From positions 433,803 through 497,802 of the forward strand of contig CANMTP010000002.1 in NCBI GenBank assembly GCA_947500845.1: 64,000 bases of DNA, given 5' to 3'. Shown here in pieces: positions 7,903 through 16,813 of the stretch. The DNA is from an uncultured Aquimarina sp. Its GTDB lineage: Bacteria > Bacteroidota > Bacteroidia > Flavobacteriales > Flavobacteriaceae. The notes beneath the pieces were generated by a model. That model ran no database searches. It worked only from the letters and a program-made list of their open reading frames with translations, and was not told where the DNA came from. Position numbers and translations under genes: made by a program. Each line of letters begins with the position of its first letter. Position 1 is the first letter of the stretch.

Positions 7903-8850
7903 TTAAAATCGTTGTGCAAAACTTAATGTGGCATAGCGGTGTGTATCCCCGCTATTGAGTTCCCCTGTGGTCAAATGGTATTTGAACTCGATGCTCGTAC
8001 CATTTTTCAAGACACAGAAGCCAAAGTAGCCGTTGAAAAGGATGTTGTTGATTTCATCTTGTTCAAAAAGGGAATTGTCGAAAATATTGCCTTGTACTGT
8101 GGCATCGTATATCGAGAATTTTGCCCCGAAGCCTGTATCGAGATAATATTCAACTTGTTTTCGCTTCCCTAATAACTGGTTGTCCTGACCTACTGAGTAT
8201 TGTATGGGCTCAAATTTTCCGAAACGGAAATGGATGGCAGGTTTTACATAGGTGTCAATATTTCCTATTGAACTATTTATAGTACCATATATATCGAGCA
8301 GCTTGGTATGTTTGAGGTCAAAACCATAATTGGCTCTTAAATTGATTCCCAATTGATCCGGTATCTGATTTTCCCAACCTTGAAGTTCTACGTCGTCTGT
8401 AATTTCCCTATGGAACCAGTTTTGGATATCATCCGCTTGGGAGGACGGTCCCAGAACGCCTACATCAAGACCCAGATGAAGAAACGATTTTTTAAAGGCC
8501 AGGGCGGTAGTGAAATTGGCATAGGACCAGCCGGCATAAGGGCGTTCTTCGTTCGTGTCTGGACTTCCGTCACTTAGATAATCCGGTGTATAAGCCTCGA
8601 TGTTTAGATTAATTTCACTATACGAGGCCCTTGATTTTTTGAACAATTTGGTAATAAAAGTTTCTTTTCGATTGCGCCATCTAAAAGCACCATTGATTCC
8701 ATAAGTGTAACCTCGGTCGGTACCTGTATAGATGATGAGAAAATCGTTGTCGTGACCTAGTTCTATTTCGTAATCGTAAAAGTCGGTCTCTTGCGAGAAT
8801 GCTGCCGTAGTCAACAATAAAATCGATAGATATAAAAGTGGGTTTTTCAT
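7903..8850 (-). CDS. lpxR: LpxR-like lipid A deacylase (DUF2219)
   Basis: A 315-residue outer-membrane barrel with a signal peptide (MKNPLLYLSILLLTTAAFSQ). LpxR-family motifs are GHDNDFLI (Asn35-Asp36), TDRGYTYG (Thr44-Asp45-Arg46), ERPYAGW (103-107) and GPSSQADDIQNWFH with His147. In Salmonella LpxR an N-terminal Asn-Asp pair and a His in the corresponding helix act in removing the 3'-linked acyloxyacyl chain of lipid A. It ends in the aromatic barrel signal SFAQRF. It lies 3 bp downstream of the cyclase gene and 43 bp upstream of the deiodinase-like gene. The activity is inferred from the family. Confidence 0.83.
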   Translation of the reverse strand: MKNPLLYLSILLLTTAAFSQETDFYDYEIELGHDNDFLIIYTGTDRGYTYGINGAFRWRNRKETFITKLFKKSRASYSEINLNIEAYTPDYLSDGSPDTNEERPYAGWSYANFTTALAFKKSFLHLGLDVGVLGPSSQADDIQNWFHREITDDVELQGWENQIPDQLGINLRANYGFDLKHTKLLDIYGTINSSIGNIDTYVKPAIHFRFGKFEPIQYSVGQDNQLLGKRKQVEYYLDTGFGAKFSIYDATVQGNIFDNSLFEQDEINNILFNGYFGFCVLKNGTSIEFKYHLTTGELNSGDTHRYATLSFAQRF

Positions 8851-8853
8851 TTT

Positions 8854-9948
8854 TCAAAACATTAGGTTTATATTTTCAGGACTATAAATCCTACTTATTT
8901 GTTCTTTGCCCTGTAGTTTTAGTTCAGATAAAAAATAGGGCTTGAATTTTAAAGGTGGGGTCAACGATTTAAGATAGAAATCTGTAAATAGCAGCGGTTT
9001 GTTCAGTTTTTTACATTGGCCTAACAACCGGGCAGTGGTGTTCAATACATCACCGTGGTAGGCCATGTGTCTACTGCCTTTCCCTACCATCGTAGCGGTA
9101 ACTTCGCCGCTGCTTACACCAGCTTTGAACATTGGTGTTTCGCCAAACTGCTTTATATAGTGGTCCTGTTCTTTTAGTAGTTTGAGGTTGACTTGCTCAT
9201 ATATATCAATCGCTTTTCCAGTAGTATCGTCTTTTATTTTCCAGGTCAGCACTACTTCATCGCCTACAAACTGGTAGACTTCAAAATTGAAGGACTTCAG
9301 CGCGTCTAGAATATCATCAAAGCATTTGTTGAGAAAGCGACTGTATTTTACGTGACCTAAATTTTCTGCTATGCGGGTACTGTCGTTCAAATCGAGAAAC
9401 ATAAAGCTTCGCTTTTCGACCAAAGGATTGGAATATTTGCCCAATAGATAATTTAGGAAAACGGTCTCGCCAAAATTGATGCGTAACTGGCGGATAAAAC
9501 TGACCGCCATACTCAGAAAAAAGCAATGCACGAGGAATGAGGTGAACAGGCTCGAGTTGACAAACTGTATTGAAAGTTCTGCCGCTTCCGTGAAGACATA
9601 ACCTTCTAACACCATTAGGTGTGAAATGTGTATCTGCAAGACGGTTGAGAAAATGAAAATCGAAATACAAACGGCCCAGACGATATGGCGTTGCCATTTC
9701 AGGATATGTTTGGACAACCAGGGATAGAGACGGGATTCGAACCAGATGTCCTTTATCCCAAACAGCAGTCCGCCTACGGTTGCCTTGATATGTGCCGCGG
9801 TAGGATCGAAAGGACGCATTCCCGTATCCGAAAATATATCGTACAGTCCGGCTGTCTTGAAATAGACGAACAGGTTACAGCCGCCTATAAAGAACAGAAG
9901 GATTACGGTATATTCCCACCAGACTGATATTTTGGATTTCATTTTCAA
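8854..9948 (-). CDS. Membrane-bound adenylate/guanylate cyclase domain protein
   Basis: A 364-residue protein: four hydrophobic helices in residues 10-155, then a class III nucleotide cyclase domain (about 180-350). Metal-binding aspartates are present in FMFLDLNDST (Asp186) and YQFVGDEVVLTW (Asp230). The transition-state pair Asn303/Arg307 is in YHGDVLNTTARLLG. The domain is therefore expected to be active, making cAMP or cGMP. It is the first gene of the long minus-strand run and is nearly fused (3-bp gap) to the LpxR-like gene, so a cyclic nucleotide signal may be linked to envelope modification. This link is inference. Confidence 0.88.
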   Translation of the reverse strand: MKMKSKISVWWEYTVILLFFIGGCNLFVYFKTAGLYDIFSDTGMRPFDPTAAHIKATVGGLLFGIKDIWFESRLYPWLSKHILKWQRHIVWAVCISIFIFSTVLQIHISHLMVLEGYVFTEAAELSIQFVNSSLFTSFLVHCFFLSMAVSFIRQLRINFGETVFLNYLLGKYSNPLVEKRSFMFLDLNDSTRIAENLGHVKYSRFLNKCFDDILDALKSFNFEVYQFVGDEVVLTWKIKDDTTGKAIDIYEQVNLKLLKEQDHYIKQFGETPMFKAGVSSGEVTATMVGKGSRHMAYHGDVLNTTARLLGQCKKLNKPLLFTDFYLKSLTPPLKFKPYFLSELKLQGKEQISRIYSPENINLMF

Positions 9949-10089
9949 CGTATTTTTGTGTTATATTTTTCTTCAATCAGGGTTCGGTTTCCAGCTTTTG
10001 GTTTACCAAGAACTGACTACCCCAAGCATCAGCTACGAATTGACCCGCCCACAATAGCTGGTGTCAATAGAGCCTAGCCTTTATTGATA

Positions 10090-11436
10090 CTATTTTAAGG
10101 CTGTTAACATTGTACCCGTAAGCTGTAGCATAAGCGCCTCTTTTTGCTTTACGGTATAGGTGGCCGTGACAATACGGAACTTGGCCGAAGTCAAATCCAG
10201 TTGTGCTTCCCGAAGTTGGGTATTGGTAATCTGACCGTTTCTGAAATCTATCCGGTTACGTTCAAAGTTTTGTTCGAAGGTTTTGAGGTTAGAGCGCTCA
10301 ATTTCCAAATCGTTCAATGCTTGTTCGTACTCGGTATAAGTGTTTTCAAAATCTTTGACTATCTGTAGTTTTGTTTGGTCAATCCTTAATTTTTCCTGGT
10401 CTATCTTGATTTTTGCATTTTGAATATTTCGGTTGACGCGGTTGCCATCAAAAATATTGAGCCGCACGCCGACACCTACGTTCCAGCCATCCAACTGTTG
10501 CGATAAAAGCAGATTGGCCTCATTGGTCTGGTCGAAGTAGCTGTAACCTCCGTGTAAGGATACTTTTGGATAGCGTTCGGCCTTGGCAATCGATAGTTCG
10601 TTCTGCGAAACCTCGAGACCTTGTTGCGATAATTTCAACCGTGCATTGTTTTCAAGAACTTTAGCCTCTAATTGCTCCTTATCTATAAAGGGGTAAAATG
10701 CGACTTCTTCATCAACGGTAAAGTTTATTTTGGGGTCGCGTCCCATAAAAGCGTTCAACTCTGCCTTGACAGTCTGGTAGTGCAATCGGTTTTGGCGTAG
10801 TGCCACACTGTCGTTTTTTACGGCTACTTCCGCATTCAATACGGCAGTACGGTTGCCGGCACCGAAATTAAACTGGCTCTCGGCGCGTTGTAGGCGTTCG
10901 TTACTGATATCGAGTTGTTCCTGTGAAATGGACAGGTTGGCCTGTTGTGTGGCGACGTTCAGATAAAAAAACACGGTATTCAACACCGTGGTTTCCACAC
11001 GGTAACGGGTCTGCAAGACCGTGGTCTCATTTGAGTTTTTGAGCAATTTGAGCCTGTGATGACCGCCAAGACCATCAAAGAGCATGTACTCTACGTTTAT
11101 GGAAGCGCTGAATTCTTCCGTCTCCGCAAAATCTGTACTAATGGATTGTGTATCACCACTACCATCAAAAGAAGCGAATTCTATATCGGTATTGTTTTGG
11201 TAATAATCGTATCCGGTGGCGGCATAAATGTTAGGTAGTAACCCCGCATTGCCGGCAGTGGCATTATTTGACGAAACGACTGTGTCCAAGGTGGCGATTT
11301 GGATATCGTGGTTCTCTTGCAGGGTTATCCCTATGGCATCCGCTAGGGTAAGTTGGTCCTGCGCCTGTACTTTCAAGGCCAAAAAAACCATCAAAAGCAT
11401 TGTTGTTGTTTTAATTTTTGTTTCCATTATATTCAT
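10090..11436 (-). CDS. TolC-family outer-membrane efflux protein
   Basis: A 448-residue precursor with a signal peptide (METKIKTTTMLLMVFLALKVQA after a possible earlier Met at MNIM) and two outer-membrane-efflux repeats of long coiled-coil helices: LTLADAIGITLQENHDIQIA, then QEQLDISNERLQRAESQFNFGAGNRTAVLNAEVAVKNDSVALRQNRL, and a C-terminal FEQNFERNRIDFRNGQITNTQLREAQLDLTSAKFRIVTATY. It forms the outer-membrane exit duct for the adjacent RND pump and is the last gene of the MarR-headed operon. Length is typical. Confidence 0.93.
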   Translation of the reverse strand: MNIMETKIKTTTMLLMVFLALKVQAQDQLTLADAIGITLQENHDIQIATLDTVVSSNNATAGNAGLLPNIYAATGYDYYQNNTDIEFASFDGSGDTQSISTDFAETEEFSASINVEYMLFDGLGGHHRLKLLKNSNETTVLQTRYRVETTVLNTVFFYLNVATQQANLSISQEQLDISNERLQRAESQFNFGAGNRTAVLNAEVAVKNDSVALRQNRLHYQTVKAELNAFMGRDPKINFTVDEEVAFYPFIDKEQLEAKVLENNARLKLSQQGLEVSQNELSIAKAERYPKVSLHGGYSYFDQTNEANLLLSQQLDGWNVGVGVRLNIFDGNRVNRNIQNAKIKIDQEKLRIDQTKLQIVKDFENTYTEYEQALNDLEIERSNLKTFEQNFERNRIDFRNGQITNTQLREAQLDLTSAKFRIVTATYTVKQKEALMLQLTGTMLTALK

Positions 11437-11509
11437 ATTAATATCAGGTAGTTCGCTATAGAACTAATTAATTGGGATACAAGCTACCCTTGGTTTTTGT
11501 TTCATGTTG

Positions 11510-14500
11510 TTATTCTTCCTTATTTGCCATTGCAAGGCGTACCGCTGGTTCCAATTCTCTTCTTTGTACATCTTTTTTTCCCTGCACTTTCTCGGCCCAG
11601 AACACCCTGAATTTGTTCAGATTAATCAGGAAAATAGGCATCAGGAACAGTACATTGAACAGACCGAATAGTAGTCCATAAGCAATTGCAATCGCCGGCC
11701 CTTTAAGGAACTGTGCGCTTAAACTAGTTGAGAAGATAAGCGGCCCTAGACCTGCAACTGTGGTAATCGTGGTCAATACGATAGGTCTGAAACGGCTGTA
11801 GGCAGCCTCTTTGACGGCTTCCATAAATTCCCTTCCTTCCTTGAGTAAATCATTGAGTGTTGAAATATAGACCAGTGTGTTATTTACAAAAACACCGATT
11901 AGGGCTATGGTACCGATTAAACTAAAAATGTTCAATGCCTCACCGTGAATAAGATGTCCAATGATAACCCCTGTCAAAGCAAATGGAAACAACAGAAATA
12001 TCATAATGGCCTGTGCGAAACTGTTACAGTTAAATACAATCAGCGAGAAAATAAGTAACAAAATGATTGGCCCAACAACTTTCATCGCATCGATGAGCTT
12101 GAATGCCTGTCGGCTCTGTCCTTCTACGGAATAGGTCACCGATGGATATTTTTTAAGAATGGCGGGTAGAACTTCGCTCTCAATCTGACCGATAACCTGT
12201 GGTGCCGAAACGTCACCGCTGGCAACATTGGCTTCTACACGTATCTCACGCTGCCCATCCAAATGGTCAATGGTAAGGTTACCGACATTTTCTTCGATGT
12301 AGGCGATTTCGCTTAAAGCATAACTGCTACCATTTTGTCCACTGATGCGCATATCGAGTAGTTGCTGCTTGCTTTTCCTTCCTTCTACGGGATAGCGCAA
12401 CCAGACTTCAACTTCTTCATCTCCGCGCTGCAAGCTCTGTGCTTCCACACCGAAAAATGCCGAACGTATCTGCCCCATCACGCCCAATAAACTCAGGCCA
12501 AGCAATTCTGCATTGGGCTTTAGGCGAATGTTGTATTCAGTAATCCCTTTAAGGTCGGTATCGGATACATCACGAAGTCCTTCCACATTGCGCATTGCTT
12601 CTTTCAACTCGTCCTTTGCGGCTCTAACTTCATTAAGATTGTAACTTTTCAGGGCGAAGGACACCGGCAGTCCAAATAGGGATGCCGTGGCACCCAGCCC
12701 GTAAATCAGCCGGGTAGCTTCTGGTATTGCGGGCGCCGCTTCGGCAATGGCATTTGAGATTTCAAATGAACTGATGCCTCTTTCCTCACCATTCAAGAAG
12801 GTAATCTTCACTTCCCCTTGGTTGTCCAAAGGCCCGGTAATCACTTCGACAAATCGCACGATATCCTTTCCATCTTCTCTATCCTCGGAATAGTCTTTAT
12901 TGACTTCCCACACGGCTTTTTCAATGGCCATCAATTTTTTCTTGGTGGTTTCTACAGGGGTTCCCGGTGGCAATTCCATTTCTACGAACACGGCATCATC
13001 ATCAATATTGGGGAAGAAAGTAAAGCCCATAATTCCAGCGGGAATCAGTGCAATGCTTCCTATTAACAATCCGACAAAGCCAACAATGGCGGTTACACGT
13101 ATGCCTTTCTTTTTCATTACCGTGAAGTTGAAAGCGTGCATAAAACGTTTATCACGCAGCCATTCCATAGCTTGTGTAAACCATTTTTCAATTTTGGTAA
13201 GCTTGATATCCTCTTTGATACCTTTGGCGTGGCCCACGTGGCCCGGTAAGATAATAAAGGTTTCAATAATGGCAATCGCCAACACTGCAATTACAACAAA
13301 GGCAACTTCTTGAAAGAACTCGCCGACCTGCTCAGGCAAAAACATAAACATTGCAAAGGCGGTTGCAGTGGTCATCAATGAGATGATGACCGGTGATATC
13401 ATTTCCATCGTTCCGTCGATGGCAGCACGGATGGGTTTCTTGCCCAGTTCCTTGGCGTGGCGATAAATATTCTCGCCCACTACGACGGCATCATCTACCA
13501 GAATACCCAGTACCAAAATAAATCCGAAAAGAGATACCACATTGATGGTCATATCCTGTAAATCCGTAAGCAGGAACATTCCCAGTAATGAGATAGGAAT
13601 ACCCACGGCTACCCACATTGCCAAATAGCGGTCTAGGAATAAAGCCAGCACAATAAGTACTAAAATCATACCTACAATGAAGTTGGATACCATAGTACTG
13701 ATTCGGCTTTTTAGATTAACCGTACCATCTTCCAATATCTTTAGTTGTACCCCTTTGTGGGTGTCGTTGTATTCTTCGATATACCCTTTGACGAATTCTG
13801 CATTGGCCAGAATATCTTCTGAATTAAGGGTGTATGTAGTCATTGAGATGATACGCTTGTCTTTGAAATATCTACCTGTAGCGTCATCCTTAAATTGGTC
13901 CTTCACATCGGCTACGTCTTTGAGATATACGGTTTGGCCGTTATCCCTTGCTACGACCACGATATTCTTGAGGTCATTGGCGTAGTAACCCTTATTATCG
14001 GTTTTGATATTGATGACCTGGTCTTGATTTTCAATCGTACCACCAAAGCTTTCCAAATTAGCTTCCTGAACAGCTCGACTCACCTGCTGAAAGGTTAGAT
14101 TGTAAGCGCGCAAATCATTTTCGCGAATGCGTACCTCTATCTCTTCATCGGGTACACCAGAAATGGTAACCTGCGATAGCCCAGACTGTGCCAAAAAATC
14201 ATCTTCAATCTGTTTTGCGATATCCTTTATTTCGGTGAGTGATGCCGTTTCTGACATAATACCGAAACTCACCGTTAAATCCTTTGGATCCCTTTTGGTC
14301 ACGGCTGCCGGTTCAACACCTGCTGGAAAATTAGTAATCTTGTCAACGGCGTTCTTTACTTCCACAAGCATTTTATCGGCATCTGTTTCTTCGGTCAATT
14401 CTACTTCAATGGTAGCCTTGTTGTCCTGTGAGGTAGAGGATACCCGGTCAATACCCTCTATCCCTTCGAGATTGTCCTCGACCTTGATGGTAATGCCCTC

Positions 14501-14683
14501 TTCGACTTCTGAAGGACTCGCCCCTGGGAAGGCGACCACTACATCCACAAAGCGTGTTTTTTGCTTCGGGAAATTGGTGCTCTGAGTATTGAGCATTTTC
14601 ATAATCCCTAAGCCCAAAAGTAAGAACATCGCCAAGTTGACCAGCGTGGGACGCTTGATAAAAAATGTAACTAAACTCTTCAT
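11510..14683 (-). CDS. RND efflux permease
   Basis: A 1057-residue inner-membrane proton-driven pump of the AcrB/HAE superfamily with 12 helices and two large periplasmic loops. TM4 carries the proton-relay pair in GILVDDAVVVGENIYRH (near residue 400). In the second half the usual TM10 lysine region reads IGVFVNNTLVYI, so the relay lysine of AcrB is replaced by Asn. This marks a clade distinct from classical HAE1 pumps. It sits between adaptor (5 bp upstream) and TolC (73 bp downstream) genes; all three form one pump. The substrate is unknown; MarR control suggests phenolic or other aromatic ligands. Confidence 0.93.
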   Translation of the reverse strand: MKSLVTFFIKRPTLVNLAMFLLLGLGIMKMLNTQSTNFPKQKTRFVDVVVAFPGASPSEVEEGITIKVEDNLEGIEGIDRVSSTSQDNKATIEVELTEETDADKMLVEVKNAVDKITNFPAGVEPAAVTKRDPKDLTVSFGIMSETASLTEIKDIAKQIEDDFLAQSGLSQVTISGVPDEEIEVRIRENDLRAYNLTFQQVSRAVQEANLESFGGTIENQDQVINIKTDNKGYYANDLKNIVVVARDNGQTVYLKDVADVKDQFKDDATGRYFKDKRIISMTTYTLNSEDILANAEFVKGYIEEYNDTHKGVQLKILEDGTVNLKSRISTMVSNFIVGMILVLIVLALFLDRYLAMWVAVGIPISLLGMFLLTDLQDMTINVVSLFGFILVLGILVDDAVVVGENIYRHAKELGKKPIRAAIDGTMEMISPVIISLMTTATAFAMFMFLPEQVGEFFQEVAFVVIAVLAIAIIETFIILPGHVGHAKGIKEDIKLTKIEKWFTQAMEWLRDKRFMHAFNFTVMKKKGIRVTAIVGFVGLLIGSIALIPAGIMGFTFFPNIDDDAVFVEMELPPGTPVETTKKKLMAIEKAVWEVNKDYSEDREDGKDIVRFVEVITGPLDNQGEVKITFLNGEERGISSFEISNAIAEAAPAIPEATRLIYGLGATASLFGLPVSFALKSYNLNEVRAAKDELKEAMRNVEGLRDVSDTDLKGITEYNIRLKPNAELLGLSLLGVMGQIRSAFFGVEAQSLQRGDEEVEVWLRYPVEGRKSKQQLLDMRISGQNGSSYALSEIAYIEENVGNLTIDHLDGQREIRVEANVASGDVSAPQVIGQIESEVLPAILKKYPSVTYSVEGQSRQAFKLIDAMKVVGPIILLLIFSLIVFNCNSFAQAIMIFLLFPFALTGVIIGHLIHGEALNIFSLIGTIALIGVFVNNTLVYISTLNDLLKEGREFMEAVKEAAYSRFRPIVLTTITTVAGLGPLIFSTSLSAQFLKGPAIAIAYGLLFGLFNVLFLMPIFLINLNKFRVFWAEKVQGKKDVQRRELEPAVRLAMANKEE

Positions 14684-14688
14684 TGTAT

Positions 14689-15783
14689 TTATGCTTTTGG
14701 TACTGCCTTGATTCCGGCAATAGGATTATTTACTTTTTCCGTTATCATTTGATCCCCTTTATCGAGACCTGAAATGACACTGCTGTTTTCTTTGATCTGA
14801 AGTACCTCTACCTCTTTGGCCACAACCGTAGAGTCTTTAATGATGTACACACGATTTTCACGGGAAATAAGTTCTTTGTCAACTTCGATGGCGTTTTTGA
14901 ACGCACCTTTGACGAAGTTGGCTTCGACATACATTCCTTCCTTAACGTGTTTGCCCGGTACTTCTAGAAATACGTTTACGGCCTGCGTACTGACATCCAC
15001 CGAGGTACCAATACGCTTTATTTTGGCTGTTACCTTTTGGTCGATGTTTCGGATATAGAGTTCTACGTCTTGCCCAATCTCAAACTCGTTGACTTCACTT
15101 GCCGTTACGGCAGCTTTTACCTCATATACATCGGTACGGATAAACTCGCCCAATTTGGTGCGGGGCCGGACCAAGTCGCCTGCATCGATGAGTGCTATGG
15201 TGACACTGCCTGAAAACGGCGCATAGATGCGATAGTCGCGCAGGATTTCTTCCTGGCTTTTAATGTTGTAATAGAGGTTGAAAATGTTCTTATTGTTCAG
15301 GAAATTGTTAAGCTGTTGGCTCGTTGTCTCCGGAAGTGCTGGCAACGGCTTTTTTACATCAATACTCTGCAGAAAACTATTCCATTCTGGGAATTCGGTG
15401 GGATAATCTAGCTGAACATCTGCCATCGCGTTCACCAATGCGCTTTTAAATTGGCTTTTTTGCGCATTTAAGCTATAGCGAAATTTGCTGTCATCAAGAC
15501 TTAACAACAATTCACCATCCCTAAAAGCCGTTCCCTCTTCAAAACCTTTTTGGGTCTGTCTAGCTCTTCCCTGAACTTCGGCGATGATGTCGACTTTCTG
15601 TAAAGGAACAATACGACCGGTAAGATTTAGGGTGTTCTGAACTTCTTTCGGTTCTACTTTGACGGTTTTAAATTCCTTATAGTCCTTTTTCTTTTCTTGC
15701 TTTTTTGGTTGCTTTTCTCCGCAGCTCAGTAAAATAAGCGGTATGAAAACTAACCAAACGAAATAATTGCTGTTGTTTCTCAT
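14689..15783 (-). CDS. RND efflux periplasmic adaptor (membrane fusion protein)
   Basis: A 364-residue lipoprotein: the signal MRNNSNYFVWLVFIPLILLSCGEK has lipobox LLSC. A barrel-sandwich hybrid segment (PLQKVDIIAEVQGRARQTQ ... FRDGELLLSLDDSKF), a helical hairpin and a second sandwich half (YRIYAPFSGSVTIALIDAGDLV) precede beta-barrel and membrane-proximal domains (VNVFLEVPGKHVKEGMYVEANF). It links the RND pump to TolC. It begins 2 bp after the upstream 149-residue gene and ends 5 bp before the permease gene, which indicates one transcript. Confidence 0.92.
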   Translation of the reverse strand: MRNNSNYFVWLVFIPLILLSCGEKQPKKQEKKKDYKEFKTVKVEPKEVQNTLNLTGRIVPLQKVDIIAEVQGRARQTQKGFEEGTAFRDGELLLSLDDSKFRYSLNAQKSQFKSALVNAMADVQLDYPTEFPEWNSFLQSIDVKKPLPALPETTSQQLNNFLNNKNIFNLYYNIKSQEEILRDYRIYAPFSGSVTIALIDAGDLVRPRTKLGEFIRTDVYEVKAAVTASEVNEFEIGQDVELYIRNIDQKVTAKIKRIGTSVDVSTQAVNVFLEVPGKHVKEGMYVEANFVKGAFKNAIEVDKELISRENRVYIIKDSTVVAKEVEVLQIKENSSVISGLDKGDQMITEKVNNPIAGIKAVPKA

Positions 15784-15785
15784 TT

Positions 15786-16229
15786 TTAATGCTTTTGATT
15801 GTTACTATTATTTTTTAAAATGTTATTTATTAACACTTTAAGTCCTGATTTGGTAACTGTTTCAGAAATACCAAGTATCATATTATTGTCGTCTATAACG
15901 GCCATTTTAGGTTGGTTTCCGATATTGAATGCATCGTAGAGTTCACCATCCAAATCAAGAATAATCTCCCTGTCGCTCAATCCCATAGGAACTAATTTTG
16001 TTACGATTATCAGATTCATTTTCTCCAGATGGTTATTGACCACATAGTCAAATAAGTCATAGGTGGAATAAGCACTTTCTATCGCTGGTTTATTTCCTGT
16101 AAATAGAAAGAGGTGGTGTGTTTTTCTTTCTAAATATTCGTTGATATTAGATGCCTTGCCATTGCATGCGATAGGTGCATTGATAATTTTATTTCCTATA
16201 CCGTTTTCTTTTCCTTTCGGGCTAATCAT
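15786..16229 (-). CDS. Uncharacterised protein, possibly thioredoxin-fold, first gene of the efflux operon
   Basis: A protein of about 147 residues. The ATG at 16229 (MISPKGKENGIG) is preferred; a TTG two codons earlier also opens the frame. Segments NAPIACNGKASNINEYLERKTHHLFLFTG, LIIVTKLVPMGLSDREIILDLDGELYDAFNIGNQPKMAVIDDNNMILGISE look like the C-terminal thioredoxin-like domain of FAD aromatic-ring monooxygenases, which ends similarly with a VLVRPDG-type strand. No flavin domain is present, so it may be a leftover or a stand-alone form. It lies between marR and the adaptor gene (2-bp gap) and is therefore co-regulated with the pump. The fold assignment is tentative. Confidence 0.6.
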   Translation of the reverse strand: MISPKGKENGIGNKIINAPIACNGKASNINEYLERKTHHLFLFTGNKPAIESAYSTYDLFDYVVNNHLEKMNLIIVTKLVPMGLSDREIILDLDGELYDAFNIGNQPKMAVIDDNNMILGISETVTKSGLKVLINNILKNNSNNQKH

Positions 16230-16245
16230 ATTCAATTATTTTATT

Positions 16246-16263
16246 TAGTTCTTTAGTGAACTA
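16246..16263. promoter_or_regulatory. MarR operator candidate 1 (efflux operon)
   Basis: TAGTTCTTTAGTGAACTA: perfect 6-bp arms TAGTTC/GAACTA around TTTAGT. It is identical to the copy at 16745-16762, and the pair brackets marR. This copy lies 16 bp upstream of the ATG of the first gene of the efflux operon. Sequence identity of two palindromes on both sides of a marR gene is strong evidence for a regulator binding site; direct binding is inferred. Confidence 0.7.
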
Positions 16264-16282
16264 TTCAGTTTATATAAAAAGA

Positions 16283-16714
16283 TTAAAGCATTTTTTCGGT
16301 CAACTCCTGCATGATGTTCACCATCATCTGCAATTTTTCCCTATCCTGACCTTCCAGTACCTTTTTACCTTCGGATATGATAATGGATTCTCCCTGTTCT
16401 ACCAAGATTCTTCCTTTATCTGTCAAATAGACTTTTTTGTTTCTACCATCTTTTTCGTCCGCTATACGGGCTATCAGTCCTGCCTTACCCATTTTGGTTA
16501 AAAGAGCAGTTATTGCCGACTTTACCTTCAAGGTCTCATCTGCCAGAAATTGTTGATCCGTGCCCTCATTGTAACGTATTAGCATCAAAAGACGCCACTG
16601 CTCAATAGTGAGTCCAAAAGGTTTCAATAGCGAATTAAGCTTGTTTTGTAAACTCCAAAAGAAGCGCGTGCTTGTTCTTCCTATTTCTATTTCCAAAGGT
16701 AATTTCATAATCAT
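16283..16714 (-). CDS. MarR-family transcriptional regulator
   Basis: A 143-residue winged-helix regulator: FGLTIEQWRLLMLIRYNEGTDQQFLADETLKVKSAITALLTKMGKAGLIARIADEKDGRNKKVYLTDKG spans the helix-turn-helix and the wing with the family D-x-R-x-K/x-V-x-LTxxG pattern. It heads the RND efflux operon (48 bp from the next gene start), is preceded by a Bacteroidota -7 box, and is flanked by two identical palindromes. It probably represses itself and the pump genes and releases DNA on binding an aromatic ligand; the ligand is unknown. Confidence 0.9.
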   Translation of the reverse strand: MIMKLPLEIEIGRTSTRFFWSLQNKLNSLLKPFGLTIEQWRLLMLIRYNEGTDQQFLADETLKVKSAITALLTKMGKAGLIARIADEKDGRNKKVYLTDKGRILVEQGESIIISEGKKVLEGQDREKLQMMVNIMQELTEKML

Positions 16715-16730
16715 ATTAATTTTCTTGCTA

Positions 16731-16738
16731 CAAATATA
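16731..16738 (-). promoter_or_regulatory. -7 element of the marR promoter
   Basis: On the minus strand this reads TATATTTG, a perfect TAnnTTTG Bacteroidota -7 box, 16 bp before the marR ATG. The operator at 16745-16762 lies directly upstream, in the -7/-33 spacer, where a repressor would block the sigma factor. The -33 element is weak. Confidence 0.5.
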
Positions 16739-16744
16739 ATATAT

Positions 16745-16762
16745 TAGTTCTTTAGTGAACTA
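16745..16762. promoter_or_regulatory. MarR operator candidate 2 (marR promoter)
   Basis: TAGTTCTTTAGTGAACTA, identical to the site at 16246-16263. It lies upstream of marR next to a TATATTTG -7 box. Autoregulation is the simplest reading. Confidence 0.7.
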
Positions 16763-16813
16763 TTTAATTCGTGCTTTTAACAAAAAATTAAAATTTTAAA
16801 GAAATAGAACATT

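Noticed and set aside
9949..10089. Intergenic gap between the cyclase gene and the TolC gene as a possible regulatory region
   Set aside because: It contains a loose AGCTGG/CCAGCT inverted repeat but no recognisable promoter or terminator for either side.
12818..13313. Two plus-strand frames of 82 and 137 codons
   Set aside because: Both are antisense to the RND permease gene and have Ser/Thr-rich translations typical of shadows.
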